Shown: positions 22,889 through 30,608 of the stretch, one piece after another
Layout: the number at the start of each line of letters is the position of its first letter
Numbering within the stretch: position 1 is the first letter of the stretch
Source: Nitrospirota bacterium
GTDB taxonomy: Bacteria > Nitrospirota > Thermodesulfovibrionia > Thermodesulfovibrionales > JdFR-88
Direction: 5' to 3'
Length of the DNA: 37,215 nt
Assembly (NCBI GenBank): GCA_021789935.1
Contig: JAJYIR010000023.1
Location: forward strand, 1-37,215
Notes under the pieces: model-generated
The model's database searches: none
The model's input: only the letters and a program-made list of their open reading frames with translations
Told to the model about the DNA's origin: nothing
Translations under genes and position numbers: made by a program

Positions 22889-23734
22889 CTATTTTTGTTC
22901 CTTCCCGTCTTTCTGCGCTTCGGCCTTGGCGGCCTTCACCCTGGCTTCTCTTTCTTTCAGCACTTCCTGCTTCACATTGAGCGTCTGCTCGAGCCCAAGG
23001 ATGAATTTAAGGTGTTTGAACCCAAGTTTCATCAGGGCCTCTTCGGAGGTTTTTATCTCTTCGACCTCGGACGGAGGAATATCGAATATATCAAGGAAGC
23101 GGCTGCCCAGCACATATTCCCTGAACTTGTCCAGGTCATAGCTCGACATGAAAAAAAGCATCTTCTTTTTATCGTTGAGGACCGGATGGCCGGGCAGGTT
23201 TCTGCGCATAAGGAGCTGTTTCCATTCCCGGTTCATGCCGTCATACTGGGTTATCTCCTGGTCATCTTTCCAGGAATCTATCGTCCATTCGTCCGGTTCC
23301 TCGTAGCCCTTGCAGTGTTTCTCTTTCACGAAGAAGTAAAATTCCTCGTGGCAGACCTCTCCCTTGTCATCGCTTTTTTTCATCGTGGCCTGCCCCACGG
23401 GATAATAACGGCAGCTCACCGGCCTGTCCGAGTAGACGGTGCATCCGCCCGGGACAACCAGGAACGGGCATTCCCTGGCTGTCTCATCCTGCATTTTGAG
23501 AAAGGCATACGGATGTGAGGACTGCTTGTCTACACGCACCACCGTATATTTGTCCAGGAACTCCCCCGAGCTCATGCCCAGGCGCTTTTTGAGCCTCAGG
23601 ACATCGTAGGGGGTCAGCATGATGTCCACGTTGGAGCAGCAGTGGGTGAAACAGGAAATCTCTTTGTGGCACTTGAATTTGAACCTGGAGTCGGGGCCGA
23701 GCTCACGCGGTTCGACCACCTTCATATTAAACAT
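22889..23734 (-). CDS. YkgJ-type cysteine-cluster protein
   Basis: About 281 residues from the ATG at 23734 (ATGs at 23725 and 23779 are alternatives). The N-terminal half carries the zinc/iron-chelating YkgJ pattern: FKCHKEISCFTHCCSNVDIM, then LTPYDVLRLKKRLGMSSGEF, then ECPFLVVPGGCTVYSDRP and VSCRYYPV. The Cys residues probably bind an Fe-S cluster or zinc. The C-terminal tail (about 255-281) is a charged, probably coiled helix rich in Lys, Glu and Ala. The molecular function of this family is not established. It is divergent from glucan phosphorylase with a short AT-rich promoter region between them. Confidence 0.85.
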   Translation of the reverse strand: MFNMKVVEPRELGPDSRFKFKCHKEISCFTHCCSNVDIMLTPYDVLRLKKRLGMSSGEFLDKYTVVRVDKQSSHPYAFLKMQDETARECPFLVVPGGCTVYSDRPVSCRYYPVGQATMKKSDDKGEVCHEEFYFFVKEKHCKGYEEPDEWTIDSWKDDQEITQYDGMNREWKQLLMRRNLPGHPVLNDKKKMLFFMSSYDLDKFREYVLGSRFLDIFDIPPSEVEEIKTSEEALMKLGFKHLKFILGLEQTLNVKQEVLKEREARVKAAKAEAQKDGKEQK

Positions 23735-23792
23735 GATCTGGAGAGACCTCGCTTCTAAAAAATTTCTGTATTTTAACATATACCTTTTTGTC

Positions 23793-23821
23793 TTGTTTAT
23801 ATCGAATTATTATTTTAGAAT
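23793..23821 (+). promoter_or_regulatory. Glucan phosphorylase promoter
   Basis: TTGTTT (23793-23798), 17 nt, TAGAAT (23816-23821), then 10 nt to the ATG at 23832. There is no Shine-Dalgarno, so the message has at most a leader of about 3 nt. Confidence 0.45.
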
Positions 23822-23831
23822 TTAAATCGAA

Positions 23832-25556
23832 ATGGAGCCTTTGACCTCGCTTGAGGATTTCCTTAAGGAACCGAAGATAGCCTACTTTTCCATGGAGATA
23901 GGCGTGCATAACGATATGCACACCTATAGCGGGGGGCTTGGCGTGCTGGCCGGGGACACCATACGCTCGGCTGCCGACCTCAAGATCCCCCTGCTTGCGG
24001 TGTCTCTGCTCAGCAAGAACGGCTATTTTGACCAGAACATAGACGCTGACGGCAACCAGTTGGACAGACCCGCCCCATGGCAGCCGGAACATTTCATGGA
24101 GCCCCTGCTCCAGAGGGTAACGGTTGAGCTTTGCGGAAGGACTGTTGCCGTACGAGGCTGGCTGTTCGTGCAGCGAAGCGTCACCGGGGGCAAGGTGCCC
24201 ATACTGTTTCTGGATACGGACATCGCGGAAAATGCCCCGGAAGACAGGGAAATAACCTCCCGCCTTTACGGCGGAGACATAAGATACAGGCTTATGCAGG
24301 AGGCGATACTTGGCATCGGCGGGGTCAGGATGCTAAGGAAACTGGGGTTCGATATCAAGAAATATCACATGAACGAGGGCCACGCAAGCTTCCTGACCCT
24401 GGAACTCCTGCTTGAATACCGCAAGGACATAGAGGCCGTTTGGGACGAGGACCTGGTGTGGGACGTCGAGAGGGTGAAAAACCTCTGCGTATTTACCACC
24501 CATACGCCCGTGGAGGCTGGCCATGACGTCTTCCCCTACGACCTTTTCAAGGAGGTCCTGGGAGAGATCATCCCCCTCCGGATACTGAAGAAATGGGCGG
24601 GACCGGAAAAGCTCAATATGACCCATCTGGCCCTGAACCTTACGGAATATGTGAACGGGGTGGCCAAGAAACACAAGGAAGTCTCCATGCTTATGTTCCC
24701 CGGGTACGAGTTCTCCTCCATCACAAACGGGGTCCATTCGTTTACCTGGACCGGGGAGCCGATGAGGACCCTCTTTGACAAATACCTTCCCGGATGGGCA
24801 AACGAACCCGAACTGTTCGTCCGTGTGGGCCGCATACCGGAGGATGAGCTCTGGGATGCGCACATGGCCTCGAAGCGCTCCCTTATAGATTATGTGAACC
24901 GCGTAACCGGGGCGGGCTTTAGCTACGACCACCTTACCATAGGCTTTGCCAGGAGGGCCACCGCATACAAGCGGGGGGACCTGATATTCAGGGACATCGA
25001 GAGGCTGGCGCGCATCGGGCAGGGCAAGCTGCAGTTCATATTCGCGGGCAAGGCCCACCCAAAAGACATGCCTGGCAAGGCGGTCATAAAACATGTCTTT
25101 GACTGCATGAAGGAGCTGGCAGGCCGGATAAAGATCGTCTACCTTAAAAACTATGACATGGACCTTGCCCTGAAGCTTGTCTCCGGGGTAGATATATGGA
25201 TGAACACCCCGCAGAGGCCCAGGGAGGCATCCGGGACATCGGGAATGAAGGCGGCCCACAACGGGGTGGTTAATTTCAGCGTCCTGGACGGGTGGTGGAT
25301 AGAAGGGCATATCGAGGGTTACACGGGATGGGCAATCGGCCCGGCGGCATCAAAGGACAACGAACCGGAGGAGGTCAGGGACGAAAAAGACGCTGAGGAC
25401 CTCTACACCAAACTGGAAAAGACAATAATCCCCCTCTATTACGGCGGCAGGCACATGTGGGTGCGCATGATGCAAAACGCCATAGGGAAAAACGCCTACT
25501 ATTTTAATACCCACCGCATGATGTTGAGATACGTGACAGAAGCCTACATTAAATAG
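23832..25556 (+). CDS. glgP: Alpha-glucan (glycogen/maltodextrin) phosphorylase, short type
   Basis: 574 residues, matching the short GT35 phosphorylases seen in Thermotoga, Thermus and many anaerobes (the E. coli type has about 800). It releases glucose 1-phosphate from alpha-1,4-glucans. Motifs: IAYFSMEIGVHNDMHTYSGG, LGVLAGDTIRSAADL, KKYHMNEGHASFLTLEL, EFSSITNGVHSFTW and the pyridoxal-phosphate site EASGTSGMKAAHNGVVNFS with Lys473, followed by LDGWWIEG. No other glycogen gene is in the window. Codon use is similar to its neighbours. It ends convergent to fmdB. Confidence 0.94.
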   Translation: MEPLTSLEDFLKEPKIAYFSMEIGVHNDMHTYSGGLGVLAGDTIRSAADLKIPLLAVSLLSKNGYFDQNIDADGNQLDRPAPWQPEHFMEPLLQRVTVELCGRTVAVRGWLFVQRSVTGGKVPILFLDTDIAENAPEDREITSRLYGGDIRYRLMQEAILGIGGVRMLRKLGFDIKKYHMNEGHASFLTLELLLEYRKDIEAVWDEDLVWDVERVKNLCVFTTHTPVEAGHDVFPYDLFKEVLGEIIPLRILKKWAGPEKLNMTHLALNLTEYVNGVAKKHKEVSMLMFPGYEFSSITNGVHSFTWTGEPMRTLFDKYLPGWANEPELFVRVGRIPEDELWDAHMASKRSLIDYVNRVTGAGFSYDHLTIGFARRATAYKRGDLIFRDIERLARIGQGKLQFIFAGKAHPKDMPGKAVIKHVFDCMKELAGRIKIVYLKNYDMDLALKLVSGVDIWMNTPQRPREASGTSGMKAAHNGVVNFSVLDGWWIEGHIEGYTGWAIGPAASKDNEPEEVRDEKDAEDLYTKLEKTIIPLYYGGRHMWVRMMQNAIGKNAYYFNTHRMMLRYVTEAYIK

Positions 25557-25591
25557 CCGGGGCTTACATTAAATAAATTCCCGATGGGCGA

Positions 25592-25614
25592 GCACTCCGT
25601 TTTTGGAAGAGTGC
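25592..25614. terminator. Weak hairpin between glgP and fmdB
   Basis: GCACTC (25592-25597) pairs with GAGTGC (25609-25614) around a T-rich loop, between convergent genes. There is no strong T-run on either side, so termination is only suggested. Confidence 0.3.
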
Positions 25615-25626
25615 CTGCCTTTCTGA

Positions 25627-25851
25627 TCAGTGGCAGCTTGAGCAGGAGGAGCCGCTGCAGGAACCGCATCCCGAGGACCGCGAACCGCCTCCGGGGGATG
25701 CCTCCTTTTTACCGCCCCCCATGCCAAAGCACGAGGGTTTTTTTCTTACGTCGTCAGAGCCGCATTCAGGGCAAATGACTGCTGCCTGTCCGAAAACAAG
25801 TTTTTCGAATTCGCCGGAGCAGTTGTTGCATTTGTATTCGTAAATCGGCAT
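25627..25851 (-). CDS. FmdB-family zinc-ribbon protein
   Basis: 74 residues. The N terminus MPIYEYKCNNCSGEFEKLV and CPECGSDDVRKKPS form one zinc ribbon (Cys8, Cys11, Cys27, Cys30), the FmdB/CxxC_CxxC_SSSS family first noted as a putative regulator of formamidase/formate genes; its function is unproven. The tail is rich in Gly, Ser and Cys (SSGCGSCSGSSCSSCH), also usual for the family. A perfect TATAAT lies 6 nt upstream of the ATG and no ribosome site is seen, so translation is probably leaderless. Confidence 0.92.
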   Translation of the reverse strand: MPIYEYKCNNCSGEFEKLVFGQAAVICPECGSDDVRKKPSCFGMGGGKKEASPGGGSRSSGCGSCSGSSCSSCH

Positions 25852-25857
25852 TGATTT

Positions 25858-25886
25858 ATTATAAACATCATTACCTGAGGTTGCAA
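25858..25886 (-). promoter_or_regulatory. fmdB promoter, start codon 6 nt after the -10
   Basis: Minus strand TTGCAA (25886-25881), exactly 17 nt, TATAAT (25863-25858), then 6 nt to the ATG at 25851. This is the clearest example of the leaderless layout in the window. Confidence 0.65.
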
Positions 25887-25953
25887 TTATTGAAATTATC
25901 CAGAGAGGGGTGTTCCGGTCTCCGGTACGTGGGACGCAGAGGGGACGCCGCAG

Positions 25954-26454
25954 TCAATCTCCGGGGATGTCCGGCTTGAAGTTCTTGTGCGGAATGCCTT
26001 TTTCCTCCATGAACAGGACTATCTTTCTTCCGTGGGACTGTTCCTTCCCGATCAATTGTTTAAGCCTGGCCGCGGCCCGCGTATCTTGTTCACCCGTAAA
26101 GACATCCCAGAAAAATCCTTCAACGGCGCTTTCCTCAAGCTCAAGTGACAGCCGGAGGGCGTCCTCCAGTGTGATGTCTCCCCCGGCCAGTCTTTGTTTT
26201 ATGGTACGGACCAGTTCGAGGGTATCTTTTATGAAAGGCATTGAATAATGCTCAGAGACGTACGGGACATCGTCTTCCAGGCTGCCGCCCTTGGCCATGA
26301 TTAGTGAAACAGCATCGTTTTTCCTCTCGCGCGACAGCTCGTTCCACAGTCCCCAGGCTTCCGGAAACCGTTCAGAGAGGCTCCGGTATATATCCGCGCA
26401 GGCCATCTCGACGGCTATGCAACCATCCATCCTGTGGTCCGATTTTACTTTCAT
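25954..26454 (-). CDS. Ferritin-like/rubrerythrin-type four-helix protein
   Basis: 166 residues from the ATG at 26454, chosen because AAGGGAG lies 4 nt upstream; the frame is open further but without such a site. Four long helices carry rubrerythrin-like ligands: Glu in CIAVEMACADIYRSL (helix 1), E-L-S-R-E-R-K-N-D in helix 2, Glu in LSLELEESAVEGFF (helix 3) and E-x-x-H in GKEQSHGRKI (helix 4). The helix-2 ExxH of typical diiron members reads E-R-K-N-D here, so one histidine is replaced by Asp. No rubredoxin domain. It may handle iron, peroxide or serve another role. Confidence 0.6.
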   Translation of the reverse strand: MKVKSDHRMDGCIAVEMACADIYRSLSERFPEAWGLWNELSRERKNDAVSLIMAKGGSLEDDVPYVSEHYSMPFIKDTLELVRTIKQRLAGGDITLEDALRLSLELEESAVEGFFWDVFTGEQDTRAAARLKQLIGKEQSHGRKIVLFMEEKGIPHKNFKPDIPGD

Positions 26455-26574
26455 GCCGCTCCCTTCTGCCCTTTTATATAATTTTCTCATTTTAAAAATG
26501 GCAGTCAATACCCTGTACCGGCTGCACATATTTTCACCGTCTTCCGGCGGCGGGCAATAGATGAGCGGCTTCTC

Positions 26575-26583
26575 TGGTATAAT
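26575..26583 (+). promoter_or_regulatory. Extended -10 promoter of rluB-aspS
   Basis: TGGTATAAT is a perfect extended -10, 28 nt upstream of the rluB start. A clear -35 is not needed for this promoter type and none is seen. Confidence 0.55.
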
Positions 26584-26611
26584 ATCAACCTTGGAGCATT
26601 GGAAAACACAC

Positions 26612-27490
26612 ATGGAAATGAGACTTCAAAAATTCCTGTCGGGAACCGGGGTAGCGTCAAGGCGGAAGGCCGAAGAGATGATCATCGAAGGCCGGGTATC
26701 CGTAAACGGCAAGCCCGCCCAGCTGGGAATGAAGGTGGACCCGAAAAAAGATTTCATTAAAGTGGACGGGAAACCGGTCGCCGTATCCGGGCCGAAACTG
26801 TATTTTGCCTTTCACAAGCCCAAGGCAGTCATGAGCACCCTTGAAGACCCGCAGGGCAGGCCCACTGTGAAGGATTTTCTGAGCGGGATAAAACAGCGGA
26901 TTTACCCGGTTGGCAGGCTGGATTACCACTCGGAAGGACTGCTCCTTATAACCAATGACGGCGAGTTTGCCAACCTGGTGCTCCACCCGGCCAGAAAGAT
27001 ACCCAAGACTTACGTGGTAAAGGTAAAAGGGACGGTCGAGGAGGAAAACCTGGAGAAGCTGCGGGCCGGGATAAAACTTGAGGACGGCATCACCCAGCCG
27101 GCAAGGATAACACATGTTGGAAAGACCGAAGCGGGCAATTCGTGGCTGGAGATAACCATCCACGAGGGCAGGAAAAGACAGGTCAGAAGGATGTTTGAAA
27201 AAGTGGGCCACCCGGTGATCAAATTAAAACGGACGAGTGTAGGCGGCATAAAGCTTGGCTCTCTCGGGCCTGGCGGGCTCCGCCCTCTTACACCGCAGGA
27301 AGTGGAAAAGATCATAAAAAGCGCAAAGATAAAGACGCAGTCCACTCCGGAGACAAAAGAAGAAAAAAACGGGCAAAACGAGAAAAGCCAGAAATACAAA
27401 AAAATCGAAAAAGACAAAAAAGACAAAAATAAAAAAGGCAAAAAAGATAAAAAAATTGAAAATCCAAAAAAGGGGGGGCCCCACTCTTAA
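26612..27490 (+). CDS. rluB: 23S/16S rRNA pseudouridine synthase, RsuA/RluB family
   Basis: 292 residues from the ATG at 26612 (another ATG two codons later). An S4 RNA-binding domain (MRLQKFLSGTGVASRRKAEE, then GRVSVNG) is followed by the catalytic domain with GRLDYHSEGLLLITNDG and catalytic Asp104, KTYVVKVKG and the EGRKRQVRRMFEKVGHPV motif. RluB modifies U2605 of 23S rRNA; RsuA modifies 16S. RluB is preferred because of overall similarity and a long basic tail. The tail (about the last 55 residues) is Lys-rich low-complexity sequence encoded by an A-rich tract and probably unstructured RNA-binding. It abuts aspS with no intergenic base. Confidence 0.9.
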   Translation: MEMRLQKFLSGTGVASRRKAEEMIIEGRVSVNGKPAQLGMKVDPKKDFIKVDGKPVAVSGPKLYFAFHKPKAVMSTLEDPQGRPTVKDFLSGIKQRIYPVGRLDYHSEGLLLITNDGEFANLVLHPARKIPKTYVVKVKGTVEEENLEKLRAGIKLEDGITQPARITHVGKTEAGNSWLEITIHEGRKRQVRRMFEKVGHPVIKLKRTSVGGIKLGSLGPGGLRPLTPQEVEKIIKSAKIKTQSTPETKEEKNGQNEKSQKYKKIEKDKKDKNKKGKKDKKIENPKKGGPHS

Positions 27491-29287
27491 ATGTTTCCAA
27501 CCGGCAGGACAGGATGCGGCGATGTAAACGAGGGCCACATAGGGCAAGGGGAACTCCGGTTTTCAGGCTGGGTATTCAGGCGCAGGGACCATGGCGGGCT
27601 CATATTCATAGACTTGAGAGACAGAAGCGGCATCTTGCAGGTGGTCTTTAACCCGGAGGTGGCCCCGGAGGCGCACAGCCTGGCCCACGGTCTGCGGGCC
27701 GAATACGTTGTAGAGGTTTCGGGCAAACTGGGCAGGCGGCCTGAAGGCACCGAAAACCCCGGAATACCCACGGGGGGCGTGGAGCTTTACGCCGGTAGCC
27801 TTGCAATACTGAACGAATCCGCGCCGCTTCCTTTCAGCCTGGAAGACCAGGACACCTCGGAGGCCCTGAAACTGCGCTACAGGTACCTGGACCTGAGAAG
27901 TCCCCAGATGCAAAAGAACCTGTTTTTGAGGCACAGGGCCGTGAAAGCCATCCGGGACTACCTTGATTCCGAGAGTTTTATAGAGATAGAAACCCCGATG
28001 CTGACAAAAAGCACCCCGGAGGGGGCGCGGGACTACCTTGTGCCAAGCAGGGTGAACCCCGGCTTCTTTTATGCACTGCCCCAGTCCCCGCAATTGTTCA
28101 AGCAGATACTGATGGTATCCGGGTACGAGAGATATTTCCAGGTTGCCCGCTGTTTCAGGGATGAGGACCTGAGGGCGGACAGACAACCCGAATTCACGCA
28201 GATAGACATGGAGACCTCCTTCCTGGACTCCGAGGACATCATAAGGATTACCGAGGGAATGCTGGCGCGGGCCTTCAAGGAGACCAGGGGTGAGGACATC
28301 CCCATGCCATTCCCCAGGCTCACCTATAATGAGGCAATGGAGCGCTTCGGCTCCGACAAGCCGGACATGCGCTTCGGGCTGGAACTTGCCGATATGGCGG
28401 GCCCCGCCCGGAAAAGCACCTTCAAGGTCTTTCTGGACGCACTGGAAAAAGGCGGCAGGGTGATGGGCTTAAGGGGCATAGGGATGTCCGGCCTGTCCAG
28501 GAAAGAGGTGGACGACCTCACCAATTCCGTGAAAGAGATGGGCGCAAAGGGCCTGGCATGGATAAAGTTGAAAAATGGTTTTGATTCCCCCATAGCCAAA
28601 TTTTTCCCCAAAGAAGCCATGGAGGAAATGGCCGAAAGCCTGCACGCCCAGGATGGCGACATGATGCTTTTCGTGGCCGACACCCAGAAGGTCGTCCACA
28701 ATACGCTGGGAAGGCTGAGAGCCCAGCTTGGCAAAAAACTGGGCCTCATAGAGGAGGGTTGGCGGCCCCTGTGGGTAACAGATTTTCCCCTGCTGGAATG
28801 GGACGACGAGGAAGAGCGGTTTACAGCCGTGCACCACCCTTTCACTTCCCCCGCGGATGCGGACGTGGAACACATTCTTGCCGGTGACATAAATGATAAG
28901 GCCCTCCTTTCCTCGCTTACGGCCAAGGCCTACGACATAGTGCTTAACGGCTATGAGATAGGCGGCGGGTCCATCCGCATTCACAGGCAGGATGTGCAAA
29001 GCAGGATGTTTGAGATGCTTGGCATATCCAGGGAGGACGCACAGAAAAAGTTCGGGTTCCTGCTGGACGCCCTCCAGTTTGGCGCTCCGCCGCATGGCGG
29101 TCTGGCCCTTGGCCTGGACAGGCTTGTGATGCTCCTTTGCGGGGCGGATTCCATAAGGGACGTTATAGCGTTCCCCAAGACCTCAAAGGCGTTTGACATG
29201 ATGAGCGGAGCGCCGTCTGCCGTAGAGCCGAAACAGCTCAGGGAGCTTCATATCAAGCTGGATATTCCATTAGATGAAAACCTCTAA
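27491..29287 (+). CDS. aspS: Aspartyl-tRNA synthetase (bacterial type)
   Basis: 598 residues, full length. The N-terminal OB fold binds the anticodon ([20 protein letters not shown]), followed by the class II catalytic domain with motif 1 around [20 protein letters not shown], motif 2 ([18 protein letters not shown]), the bacterial GAD insertion domain (about 290-420) and motif 3 ([16 protein letters not shown]). It charges tRNA-Asp; whether it also charges tRNA-Asn depends on gatCAB, not visible here. The start codon follows the rluB stop directly and no distinct ribosome site is seen, which suggests translational coupling. A strong terminator lies 45 nt downstream. Confidence 0.97.
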   Translation: MFPTGRTGCGDVNEGHIGQGELRFSGWVFRRRDHGGLIFIDLRDRSGILQVVFNPEVAPEAHSLAHGLRAEYVVEVSGKLGRRPEGTENPGIPTGGVELYAGSLAILNESAPLPFSLEDQDTSEALKLRYRYLDLRSPQMQKNLFLRHRAVKAIRDYLDSESFIEIETPMLTKSTPEGARDYLVPSRVNPGFFYALPQSPQLFKQILMVSGYERYFQVARCFRDEDLRADRQPEFTQIDMETSFLDSEDIIRITEGMLARAFKETRGEDIPMPFPRLTYNEAMERFGSDKPDMRFGLELADMAGPARKSTFKVFLDALEKGGRVMGLRGIGMSGLSRKEVDDLTNSVKEMGAKGLAWIKLKNGFDSPIAKFFPKEAMEEMAESLHAQDGDMMLFVADTQKVVHNTLGRLRAQLGKKLGLIEEGWRPLWVTDFPLLEWDDEEERFTAVHHPFTSPADADVEHILAGDINDKALLSSLTAKAYDIVLNGYEIGGGSIRIHRQDVQSRMFEMLGISREDAQKKFGFLLDALQFGAPPHGGLALGLDRLVMLLCGADSIRDVIAFPKTSKAFDMMSGAPSAVEPKQLRELHIKLDIPLDENL

Positions 29288-29331
29288 GACAGGCTATTGA
29301 ATGAAACTCCCAAGACGGGCCCTGGGGGATG

Positions 29332-29355
29332 AGAGTCCAGGGACTCTTTGTTTTT
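29332..29355 (+). terminator. Rho-independent terminator after aspS
   Basis: AGAGTC-CAGG-GACTCT, a 6-7-bp hairpin, is followed by TTTGTTTTT. It ends the rluB-aspS transcript. Confidence 0.8.
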
Positions 29356-29366
29356 AAAAGAATAAA

Positions 29367-29396
29367 TGGATTCCCGGTTTATATCTCGGGAATGAC
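29367..29396. repeat. Palindromic repeat copy 1 (GGATTCCCG...CGGGAATGAC)
   Basis: TGGATTCCCGG, a short AT-rich spacer and TCGGGAATGAC form a hairpin. It is an inverted copy of the element at 29485-29512 and similar to the one at 4117-4139. Confidence 0.6.
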
Positions 29397-29484
29397 GTCA
29401 AAAGGCCCGGCTAAAACAGTTTTACAGCGTCCCGCCAGTGCAGCATCCCCGGAATCAGCCAAAAATTATTTAACTTCTTAGGCC

Positions 29485-29512
29485 GTCATTCCCGCGCAGG
29501 CCGGGAATCCAA
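29485..29512. repeat. Palindromic repeat copy 2, inverted to copy 1
   Basis: GTCATTCCCGCGCAGG followed by CCGGGAATCCAA folds on itself and also matches copy 1 in reverse. Such GTCATTCCCG...CGGGAATCC elements are common intergenic palindromes in some bacterial genomes. Confidence 0.6.
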
Positions 29513-29649
29513 TTCTAAAAAATTTTTTTTTGATTGGGCTCCGTTCGCCAGAGATGACCAATAAAGGGCACCTGTCTCTTGCATGTGGAAGAAGCGGCAG
29601 GGTTTTATTTTCGGCGGTAACCGGAGCAGTTGTGCTGCGCGGTGGTTTT

Positions 29650-30450
29650 TTACTTTTTAAGCTGCTTTACGGCCTGTTCTATCCGGCTTATCAGGGTTTG
29701 TTCAGGCAGCGCCCCCACCACTACTTCCCCGTCCGGAAGAATGAGTGTGGGAGTCCCGGTAATGTTCAGGCTCTTTCCAAGTGCGATGTTCCTGTCTATC
29801 TCCGGGGCCTTGCAGCCTGGTTTCGGGATGGGCTTGCCCTCAAGCGAATCCTCAAGGAGTTTTAACGAGTGCGTACACTGTATCTCCTGGGCCTTCTCCT
29901 TTGAGCCCGGGTGTATGGCAAGCGGGAAGAGCTTTATATAAAAAACGATGTCTTTTCTTTTTTTGACTATGTCCTTCATCACCTGATGAAGCCTGGCGCA
30001 GAAGGGTCAGACCGGGTCGTCGAAAACTATCACGCGGATGGGCGCGTTCGCCTTCCCCAGGACAAGCGCGTCACTTACGGGTATCTTGGCGACGTCAACC
30101 TTGTTAAGCTCGGACATTCTCTGGCTGGTTATGTCCGTCCTGGTCTTTATATCTATGATTGAGCCCTGGATCAGGTGCTTCTTGGCATAGTCGATGTAGA
30201 CGACGCTCTTTCTGCCCATAAAACCGAAAGTGACTTCCCATAGACCGCCCACCTTGGATTTTTTGACGCTAACGACTTTAACGGCGGGGTTAAAAGAGCC
30301 AAGGATGCTTTGGGCCTCGGAGGGCTTAAGGGAATGGCAGGACCGGCAGTCCCCCGAGCACGCGCCGGTCGTTCCGGCAAACCCGTACGAGCTTGCGGCC
30401 AGAACCAGGGCCGCGAATGTGGCGGCGATCAGTGCTATGAACTTTCGCAT
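29650..30450 (-). CDS. DsbC-like periplasmic thiol:disulfide protein, probable selenoprotein (UGA = Sec148)
   Basis: 266 residues when the TGA at 30007-30009 is read as selenocysteine. A signal peptide (MRKFIALIAATFAALVLAAS) is followed by C-S-G-D-C-R-S-C-H (residues 31-39, containing a CxxCH haem-c-type motif), a DsbC-like dimerisation region, and a thioredoxin-fold domain. The active-site region reads IVFDDPV-U-PFCARLHQ, so UGA replaces the first Cys of C-P-F-C, and the same frame continues without break through the LFPLAIHPGS region and the cis-Pro motif GTPTLILPDGEVV to the end KQLKK. A SECIS-like hairpin lies 15 nt after the UGA. DsbC-type proteins isomerise or reduce disulfides in the periplasm. 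The start at 30450 gives a clean signal peptide and lies 7 nt after a -10 box. A nonsense mutation is the alternative, less likely at this exact codon. Confidence 0.85.
29974..29991 (-). promoter_or_regulatory. Putative bacterial SECIS element
   Basis: In mRNA sense CUUCAUC, AGGU loop, GAUGAAG: a perfect 7-bp stem with a 4-nt loop that begins 22 nt after the in-frame UGA. As I recall the bacterial SECIS model, it asks for a short stem-loop with the apical loop some 16-37 nt after UGA and a G in the first two loop bases; all are met. The E. coli fdhF loop also has AGGU. SelB would bind it and deliver Sec-tRNA. Confidence 0.75.
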
Positions 30451-30457
30451 TTCGTTT

Positions 30458-30487
30458 AGTATATCACACCTGCAAATGCGCTGCCAA
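30458..30487 (-). promoter_or_regulatory. Promoter of the DsbC-like selenoprotein gene
   Basis: Minus strand TTGGCA (30487-30482), 18 nt, TATACT (30463-30458), then 7 nt to the ATG at 30450. No Shine-Dalgarno is present; a leaderless transcript is predicted. Confidence 0.6.
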
Positions 30488-30571
30488 AACAGCGGCCGGA
30501 ACAATAAAATAAAGTGGTTAGCGGCATCGGCTTTTTTCATTGCCTCCGGGCGGATTTACTTTCCTTTCACC

Positions 30572-30601
30572 TTGAAAATTCCTGTCTTTTAATGGTTTAA
30601 T
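30572..30601 (+). promoter_or_regulatory. mutS promoter
   Basis: TTGAAA (30572-30577), 18 nt, TTTAAT (30596-30601), then 7 nt to the mutS ATG at 30609. Only a weak CTGGG precedes the ATG and would lie outside the predicted transcript. Confidence 0.5.
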
Positions 30602-30608
30602 CTCTGGG

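Larger units (their letters stand above)
29288..29649. other. Intergenic region between convergent aspS and the DsbC-like gene
   Basis: This 362-nt stretch holds the aspS terminator and two inverted palindromic repeats. I see no gene in the rest. The two repeats, about 90 nt apart and in opposite orientation, could fold into a larger structure and act as a terminator for the opposing transcript. Confidence 0.6.

Noticed and set aside
24333-25310. 325-codon minus-strand frame inside glgP
   Set aside because: Shadow of the phosphorylase gene, which carries all family motifs; no start signal.
29530-29865. Plus-strand frames opposite the DsbC-like gene
   Set aside because: No ribosome site, no motif; the minus strand shows the thioredoxin fold.
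30007-30009. Reading the DsbC-like gene as two separate genes
   Set aside because: The second part lacks a credible start, and the two parts form one thioredoxin fold in the same frame, split exactly at the active-site Cys.
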